A stretch of DNA of 64,000 nt from Metapseudomonas boanensis (lineage in GTDB: Bacteria > Pseudomonadota > Gammaproteobacteria > Pseudomonadales > Pseudomonadaceae), in assembly GCF_018704125.1 (NCBI RefSeq), contig NZ_JAGTIS010000001.1, positions 62,001 through 126,000 of the forward strand. The letters run 5' to 3'. Below the pieces are notes generated by a model. That model was not told the origin of the DNA and ran no database searches. It saw only the letters and a program-made list of their open reading frames with translations. The translations under genes and the position numbers were made by a program. This document shows positions 56,739-64,000 of this stretch, piece by piece (the stretch's first letter is position 1; every line of letters starts with the position of its first letter).

Positions 56739-56807
56739 CAAACGTCTCCTGGTGGGAGCGGCAACGTTACCGGGGCGTGGCGCCCAGCTCAAGTGGAGGT
56801 TGGGGAC

Positions 56808-57203
56808 ATGATCCAATGCAAACGTGTCTATGACGCGGTGGAGGAGGGGGATGGCCAGCGCGTCCTTGTCGACCGGCTATGGCCGCGCGGATGCCGCAGG
56901 GAATCGCTGCAACTGGCTGATTGGTTGCGCGACTTGGCGCCTTCGGACAGGTTACGCAAGGATTTCTGCCACGATCCGGCCCTGTTCGACGAGTTCCGCT
57001 TGCTCTATCGGACCGAGTTGGCCGCCCACCCGGAGCATTGGCAAGGGCTGCTGGACATTGCTCGCCGAGGCACACTAACCCTGCTTTACGCCGCCCGTCA
57101 GGAGCACTACAACAATGCGCGGGTGTTGGCGGAGTTCCTTGAGGAGGAGCTGGATCGCCAGGGCCCGTCCAGCTCGCCAGTGTGTTATGCCGACGAGCTG
57201 TAG
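56808..57203 (+). CDS. DUF488 family protein (YeaO-like)
   Basis: This 131-residue protein has the DUF488 hallmarks VYDAVEEGDGQRVLVDRLWPRG, LRDLAPSDRLRKDFCHDP and LTLLYAARQEHYNNARVLAEFL. Function is unknown; homologues are small, cytoplasmic and widely conserved. The ATG at 56808 (MIQCKRVYD) is chosen; the much longer frame from 56280 reads through the opposite-strand lipoprotein gene. Confidence 0.9.
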   Translation: MIQCKRVYDAVEEGDGQRVLVDRLWPRGCRRESLQLADWLRDLAPSDRLRKDFCHDPALFDEFRLLYRTELAAHPEHWQGLLDIARRGTLTLLYAARQEHYNNARVLAEFLEEELDRQGPSSSPVCYADEL

Positions 57204-57214
57204 CCGAGGGGCTG

Positions 57215-57814
57215 TTACCAGACGCGATAGACCTGACCGGTCTGCGCGCCTTCTGTGCTCTTGGCGTAGGCCAGCGCCGCCAGGGCCGCCGGTACTGCCT
57301 TGTAGCCACGGAAGTAGGGGGCGTAGGCGGGCAGGGCTTCTTCGATTACCGTCGGACTTACGCTGTTGATGCGCATTGCGCGGGGCAGCTCGAGGGCCGC
57401 ACTGCGCACGAACGCATCGATCGCGCCATTGACCATGCTGGCTGAGGCGCCGTAGCGGATTGGGTCGTCGCTGAGCACGCCGGAGGTCAGGGTGAATGAT
57501 GCGCCGTCGTTGGCGAACTCACGGCCAATCAGCACCAGGTTCACCTGTCCCATCAGCTTGTCCTTCAGTCCCACTGCGAACTCCGCCTCGCTCATCTCGG
57601 CCAGCGCACCGAAATGGACCTTGCCGACGGCGCTGATCAGGGCGTCGAAAGGGCCAGCTTGCTCGAACATGCTGCGTATGGACACCGAGTCGGTGATGTT
57701 CACGCGCAACTCACCGCTCTTGTGGCCAACGCGGATTATTTCGTGGCGTGCTTTCAGCTCGTTGTCGATCGCTCTGCCGATGGTGCCGCTGGCACCGATA
57801 AGAAGGATTTTCAT
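57215..57814 (-). CDS. Atypical short-chain dehydrogenase lacking the catalytic Lys
   Basis: This 199-residue SDR-like protein has a nucleotide-binding GASGTIGRAI motif (residues 7-16), a short beta-alpha fold, and TSGVLSDDP before Tyr121. The usual YxxxK pattern reads Y121-GAS-A125, so the Lys is missing. It fits the Lin1944-like subgroup, whose members lack classical active-site residues. It diverges from a LysR regulator that probably controls it. Confidence 0.85.
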   Translation of the reverse strand: MKILLIGASGTIGRAIDNELKARHEIIRVGHKSGELRVNITDSVSIRSMFEQAGPFDALISAVGKVHFGALAEMSEAEFAVGLKDKLMGQVNLVLIGREFANDGASFTLTSGVLSDDPIRYGASASMVNGAIDAFVRSAALELPRAMRINSVSPTVIEEALPAYAPYFRGYKAVPAALAALAYAKSTEGAQTGQVYRVW

Positions 57815-57924
57815 GGCCTGACTCCTGGGTTATGGGGAGATACCCGGTCAGTGTAGAGTGACCTTTGTGGTCGATAATCCAGGCAATTGGAAAACGTTGG
57901 TTTTCAAATGGAAACAATCAAAGC

Positions 57925-58863
57925 ATGAGCGAGATGGCGGATCTGGCAGCCTTTGCAGCATTGCTGGAGGCGGGTAGCTTCACCCGTGCGGCGGAGCGCC
58001 TGGGTTGTAGCAAGGGGCAGCTTTCCAAGCGGATTCGCGCGTTGGAGCAGGATCTCGGTGCCGCCTTACTGCACCGCACCACGCGCCGGCTCAACCTGAC
58101 GGCAGCGGGGGCGGCCCTGCTGCCTGAGGCGCAGGCGTTGGTGGCTCAGGGTGAACGTGCGCGCCAAGCGGTACAGCGGCTGCAGGAGGAGCTGGCGGGC
58201 TGCGTGCGGCTTACCGTGCCGGTGTCCCTTGGCGAGACCTTCTTCGATGCGCTGTTGCTGGACTTCACTCGCCGCTACCCACAATTACGTGTCGAACTGG
58301 ATCTACATAATGGCTATCGCGACCTGGTAGCGGATGGCTTCGACTTGGGTATCCGCTCGGGCATCGATCTGGACGAGCGACTGGTCGCCAAGCCGCTGTT
58401 CTCCTTGCAGGAGATAACCTGTGCCACTCCTGCGTATCTCCAGGCCCACGGCGAGCCCCTGCATCCCGCCGACCTCGCGGTGCACCAATGCCTGCTGAAT
58501 ACTCATTACAGCGGATTTGAGGAGTGGCTCTACCACCGCCAGCACCAATTGGAGCGGGTCAAGGTCGCAGGGGCGCTGGCAAGCAATCACTACAGCCTAC
58601 TGAAGAAGGCTGCATTGGCTGGGGCCGGAATCGCTCGACTGCCGTCCTACATGGTGTATGACGAACTGGCCGATGGGCGGCTGATCTGGTTGCTCCGTGA
58701 CTACCAGACACGCCAGGTGCCGGTATTCCTGATCCACCCCTGGCAGGGCGGATTGCCCAAGCGCACCCAGGTCCTGGCGGATTACCTGCTGGACTGGTTC
58801 GAGCGTAGCCGGCGGATGTTGGACGAGATTGCGATGGGGCGTGATGACGACGAGCGTTTCTAA
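57925..58863 (+). CDS. LysR-family transcriptional regulator
   Basis: This 312-residue regulator has an N-terminal winged HTH (FAALLEAGSFTRAAERLGCSKGQLSKRIRALEQDLGAALLHRTTRR) and a periplasmic-binding-protein-like effector domain (from about residue 90). The effector is unknown. It is divergent from the SDR gene across a 110-nt spacer, so autoregulation and control of the SDR are likely. The ATG at 57925 is preferred to an upstream frame start at 57865. Confidence 0.93.
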   Translation: MSEMADLAAFAALLEAGSFTRAAERLGCSKGQLSKRIRALEQDLGAALLHRTTRRLNLTAAGAALLPEAQALVAQGERARQAVQRLQEELAGCVRLTVPVSLGETFFDALLLDFTRRYPQLRVELDLHNGYRDLVADGFDLGIRSGIDLDERLVAKPLFSLQEITCATPAYLQAHGEPLHPADLAVHQCLLNTHYSGFEEWLYHRQHQLERVKVAGALASNHYSLLKKAALAGAGIARLPSYMVYDELADGRLIWLLRDYQTRQVPVFLIHPWQGGLPKRTQVLADYLLDWFERSRRMLDEIAMGRDDDERF

Positions 58864-58944
58864 CCCGGCTCTGGTCGGGTGGAGGAGGCAGGGCTCCGAG
58901 GGCAAACCGCTGGTCTGTACTGCCAATGAACTCGCACCCACAAG

Positions 58945-58970
58945 AAAACGGCCCCATGAGGGGCCGTTTT
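58945..58970. terminator. Bidirectional terminator between lysR gene and livF
   Basis: An 11-bp stem AAAACGGCCCC / GGGGCCGTTTT with an ATGA loop lies between convergent genes, with A and T runs in the stem ends. Confidence 0.85.
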
Positions 58971-58984
58971 CATTAGGAGTAGCG

Positions 58985-59686
58985 TCAGCCGCCGAGGTAG
59001 GCGTCGCGCACCTTCGGGTCGTTGAGCAGGGCATCACCGCTGCCTTGCATGACGATCCGCCCGTTTTCCAGCACGTAGCCGCGGTCGGCCAGCTTGAGCG
59101 CCTGGTTGGCGTTCTGCTCGACCAGAAAAACGGTCACACCATCACGACGCAGCTGTTCGATGATATCGAAGATCTGCTGGATGATGATGGGCGCCAGGCC
59201 AAGCGAAGGCTCGTCTAGCAGCAGCAACTTGGGCTTGCTCATCAGCGCACGGCCGATGGCGAGCATCTGCTGCTCGCCGCCGGACATGGTGCCTGCGCGT
59301 TGCTCGAAACGCTCCTTCAGGCGCGGGAACAAGTGCAGGACCTTGTCCATCTGTTCCTGATAGTCGCCCTTGGCGGTGAAGAAGCCGCCCATGGCCAGGT
59401 TCTCTTCGACAGTCAGGCGCGCGAACACGCGACGACCTTCCGGCACGACGGCGATGCTCTTGCGCATGATGTCGCAGGATTCCTGCCCCACCAGCTCCTC
59501 GCCCTCATAGCGAATGCTGCCGCTGGCCGCCCGCGGCGAGCCGCAGAGGGTCATCAGCAGGGTCGACTTGCCGGCGCCGTTGGCACCGATAAGGGTGACG
59601 ATCTCGCCTTTCTTCACTTCCATGCTGACGCCGTGCAGCGCCTGGATCTTGCCGTAGAAAGTGGAAACCTTGTCGAAACTAAGCAT
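58985..59686 (-). CDS. livF: Branched-chain amino acid ABC transporter ATPase LivF/BraG
   Basis: This is one of two ATPases of the high-affinity Leu/Ile/Val importer. The 233-residue protein has Walker A GANGAGKST, signature MSGGEQQM, Walker B LLLLDEPSLGLAP and His in LVEQNANQAL, typical of LivF. It is the last gene of the bra operon, 3 nt after livG. Confidence 0.96.
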   Translation of the reverse strand: MLSFDKVSTFYGKIQALHGVSMEVKKGEIVTLIGANGAGKSTLLMTLCGSPRAASGSIRYEGEELVGQESCDIMRKSIAVVPEGRRVFARLTVEENLAMGGFFTAKGDYQEQMDKVLHLFPRLKERFEQRAGTMSGGEQQMLAIGRALMSKPKLLLLDEPSLGLAPIIIQQIFDIIEQLRRDGVTVFLVEQNANQALKLADRGYVLENGRIVMQGSGDALLNDPKVRDAYLGG

Positions 59687-59689
59687 GGC

Positions 59690-60453
59690 TCAGGCCTCCC
59701 CCAGATAGGCTTTGATCACGTCGGGGTTGCTGCGGATTTGCTCCGGCGTGCCGTCGGCCAGGGGGGTGCCCTGGTTGATCACATAGATGTGGTCGGAAAT
59801 GCTCATCACCAGCTTCATGTCGTGCTCGATCAGCAGCACGGTCACGTTGTGCTCATTGCGCAGCATGGCGATCAGCGCCTTGAGGTCGTCGGTCTCACGC
59901 GGGTTGAGGCCGGCGGCCGGCTCGTCGAGCATGAGGATGCGCGGGCGCGTCATCATGCAGCGGGCGATCTCCAGGCGACGTTGCTGACCATAGGCCAGGG
60001 TGCCGGCGGGACGATTGGCGACCTCGGTGAGGTTGACCTTCTCCAGCCAGTGGGCGGCATAGTCCATGGCCTCGCGCTCACTCTTGCGGAAGCCCGGAGT
60101 CTTCAGCAGGCCGGCGAGGAAGTTGGTGTTGAGGTGGCGGTGCTGGGCGACCAGCAGGTTTTCCACCGCGGTCATTTCCTTGAACAGGCGGACGTTCTGG
60201 AAGGTCCTCACCACACCCTTGTGAGCGATCTTGTGGCCCGGCAGGGCCTCAATCTGCTCGCCATCCAGGCGGATGCTGCCGGAGGTCGGCTGGTAGAAGC
60301 CGGTCAGGCAGTTGAAGACGGTGGTCTTGCCGGCGCCATTCGGGCCGATCATGGAGACCACTTGTTTTTCTTGCACGGTCAGACTCACACCGTTGACGGC
60401 CAGCAGGCCGCCGAAGCGCATGGTGAGACCGCTTACTTCAAGAATCGCGCGGC

Positions 60454-60457
<4 letters not shown>
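59690..60457 (-). CDS. livG: Branched-chain amino acid ABC transporter ATPase LivG/BraF
   Basis: This 255-residue ATPase has Walker [10 protein letters not shown], the LivG-typical [12 protein letters not shown], signature [13 protein letters not shown] and Walker [13 protein letters not shown]. Its ATG overlaps the livM stop by 4 nt. It pairs with LivF on the LivHM permease. Confidence 0.96.
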
Positions 60458-62630
<2,173 letters not shown>

Positions 62631-62700
62631 TCCCTAACTCCTCGGGCATCACGAAAAGCGGCGCTTGTGGCGCAGCGGAGCCCGTAAAACACGGATAAAC

Positions 62701-62728
62701 AAAGCCCACTGCTTGTGCAGTGGGCTTT
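62701..62728 (-). terminator. Hairpin between braC and livH
   Basis: A perfect 12-bp stem AAAGCCCACTGC / GCAGTGGGCTTT with a TTGT loop, then GTTTATC on the minus strand. It is likely a partial terminator that lets the abundant binding protein outnumber the permease genes. Confidence 0.75.
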
Positions 62729-62745
62729 GCGTTCAGGCGGGAAGC

Positions 62746-63867
62746 TTATTTAGCTTCGGTCTTGGTGCCGTCTTTGTGCCACTCGTACACCACGAAGCTG
62801 AAGTCCTTCAGGTCGCCCTTGTCGTCGAAGGCCAGGGTGCCGGTCGGAGTTTCGAAGCTGTTGGCGCGCAGTGCGGCAGCAACCTTGCTGGTGTCGTCTT
62901 CGCCGGCTTTCTTGATGCCTTCGGCGATGACTTGTACTGCGGCGTAGGCCGGGAACACGAACGGACCAGTCGGGTCTTCGTTCTTGGCCTTGAAGGCCGC
63001 TACCAGGGCCTGGTTCTTCGGATCCTGGTCGAACGACTTCGGCAGGGTAACCAGCAGGCCTTCGGAAGCCGGGCCAGCGATGGCGGACAGCTCTTTGTTG
63101 CCTACGCCTTCCGGCCCCATGAAGCGAACTTTCAGACCTTTCTCAGCAGATTGGCGCAGCAGCAGGCCAAGTTCCGGGTGGTAGCCGCCGTAGTAGACGA
63201 AGTCCACGCCAGCTTGCTTCAACTTGGAAACGATGGTGGAGAAGTCCTTGTCGCCGGCGTTGATGCCTTCGAACAGGGCCACTTTCACGCCTTTGCTTTC
63301 CAGGGTCTGCTTCACTGCAGTTGCGATACCTTCGCCGTACTGCTGCTTGTCGTGGATGACAGCAACGGTCTTCGGCTTGATCTTGTCTGCGATGAAGTTG
63401 CCGGCGGTCGGGCCTTGCAGGCTGTCCAGACCGATGGTGCGGAATACCAGCTGGTAGCCACGGGAGGTGATGTCCGGGCTGGTGGAGGCCGCGGTGATCA
63501 TCAGGATGCCTTCGTCTTCGTAGATGTCGGACGCGGGCTGGGTGGAGCTGGAGCAGAGGTGACCAACGACGTAATGGACGCCGTCGTTGACGATCTTGTT
63601 GGCTACGGCAACGGCCTGTTTCGGATCGCAAGCGTCGTCGTAAACCACGCCTTCGAGCTGGGCGCCGTTGACGCCACCCGCCTTGTTGATCTGCTCGATC
63701 GCCATCTTGGCGCCAATGAACTGCATCTCACCGTACTGGGCAACCGCACCGGTCACCGGGCCAGCCAAGGCGATCTTGATGGTGTCGGCAGCTACGGAGT
63801 AGCTGGCAACACCGGCGAGAGCCATGGCGGCGAACAGTTTGGAAATCTGCTTGGTAGCCTTATTCAT
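62746..63867 (-). CDS. braC: Branched-chain amino acid-binding protein BraC
   Basis: BraC is the periplasmic Leu/Ile/Val/Ala/Thr-binding protein of the bra importer. The 373-residue precursor has a Sec signal (MNKATKQISKLFAAMALAGVASYSVAA, in parts) and a type I periplasmic binding fold: IKIALAGPVTGAVAQYGEM at the start, VVYDDACDPKQAVAVANKI with one half of the conserved disulfide, and LCSSSTQPASDIY for the ligand loop. It is the first gene of the operon, read on the minus strand. Confidence 0.97.
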   Translation of the reverse strand: MNKATKQISKLFAAMALAGVASYSVAADTIKIALAGPVTGAVAQYGEMQFIGAKMAIEQINKAGGVNGAQLEGVVYDDACDPKQAVAVANKIVNDGVHYVVGHLCSSSTQPASDIYEDEGILMITAASTSPDITSRGYQLVFRTIGLDSLQGPTAGNFIADKIKPKTVAVIHDKQQYGEGIATAVKQTLESKGVKVALFEGINAGDKDFSTIVSKLKQAGVDFVYYGGYHPELGLLLRQSAEKGLKVRFMGPEGVGNKELSAIAGPASEGLLVTLPKSFDQDPKNQALVAAFKAKNEDPTGPFVFPAYAAVQVIAEGIKKAGEDDTSKVAAALRANSFETPTGTLAFDDKGDLKDFSFVVYEWHKDGTKTEAK

Positions 63868-64000
63868 AGTGCTCCACTCTTATGTTTTTCGTTGTTTTTG
63901 TCCTGGGTTGCCGAAGCGGCAGGGCAGGAAATTGCATCCCGTCAAGACCCGCCGGCAACTGTACCGGAACAGTGTAGATTGCTGGTTTACGGCTTGAAAA

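Overview
The window is a 64 kb piece of a Pseudomonas-type chromosome. It is GC-rich and densely packed with core genes, and no rRNA, tRNA, prophage, insertion sequence or CRISPR array was seen. Gene content and order recall several P. aeruginosa PAO1 blocks as I remember them (glp, argF-bfrB-bfd-rnt-pyrC-argG-gloA, nth-rnf-metG, quiP-dinG-pdxH-sha/mrp-bra). Differences such as a reduced Rnf locus, no glpF beside glpK and a GH50-like glycosidase point to a different Pseudomonas species.

Layout. 0-6.8 kb: a secreted hydrolase, glycerol catabolism (glpD, glpR, glpK) with a Cys-tRNA(Pro) deacylase, and a PhzF-type isomerase. 6.8-9.0 kb: argF coupled to an orphan ABC ATPase, behind a promoter overlapped by two ArgR-type half-sites. 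9.4-14.5 kb: a lipoprotein, a molybdopterin oxidoreductase, grxD, and iron storage (bfrB, and bfd under a clear Fur box), then a 2-Cys peroxiredoxin. 14.6-19.6 kb: rnt-pyrC, motY, argG (tandem ArgR half-sites over a TATAAT), gloA. 19.4-26.6 kb: a small acidic protein, nth and a remodelled rnf cluster, then metG. 26.9-30.2 kb: mrp/apbC, dcd, nadE.

30.6-48 kb is an envelope-rich stretch: quiP (AHL acylase), a GST, two SEC-C proteins, several lipoproteins, three OmpA-domain lipoproteins (MotY upstream is a fourth OmpA-domain protein), a collagen-like Gly-rich secreted protein, CopD-like protein, dinG, a GH50-like glycosidase, a family VIII-type esterase and pdxH. 48.2-53.9 kb is a six-gene Mrp/Pha (Sha) cation/proton antiporter operon with overlapping stops and starts. 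54-58.9 kb carries a DMT transporter, a GAPDH, small conserved proteins and a divergent SDR/LysR pair. 59-63.9 kb is the braCDEFG (liv) branched-chain amino acid ABC importer on the minus strand.

The strongest unusual signal is the rnf cluster. No RnfC core is encoded. A soluble RnfB-like ferredoxin lacking the usual N-terminal membrane anchor is joined to a coiled-coil tail of the type found at the end of RnfC. RnfA has lost both cysteines expected to hold the intramembrane [2Fe-2S] cluster. This looks like a rewired or reduced Rnf/Rsx machine rather than a recent pseudogene, because all frames are open and start/stop overlaps are intact. Other points of note are a 121-nt imperfect palindrome upstream of mrp, REPIN-type repeats, and an SDR lacking its catalytic lysine.
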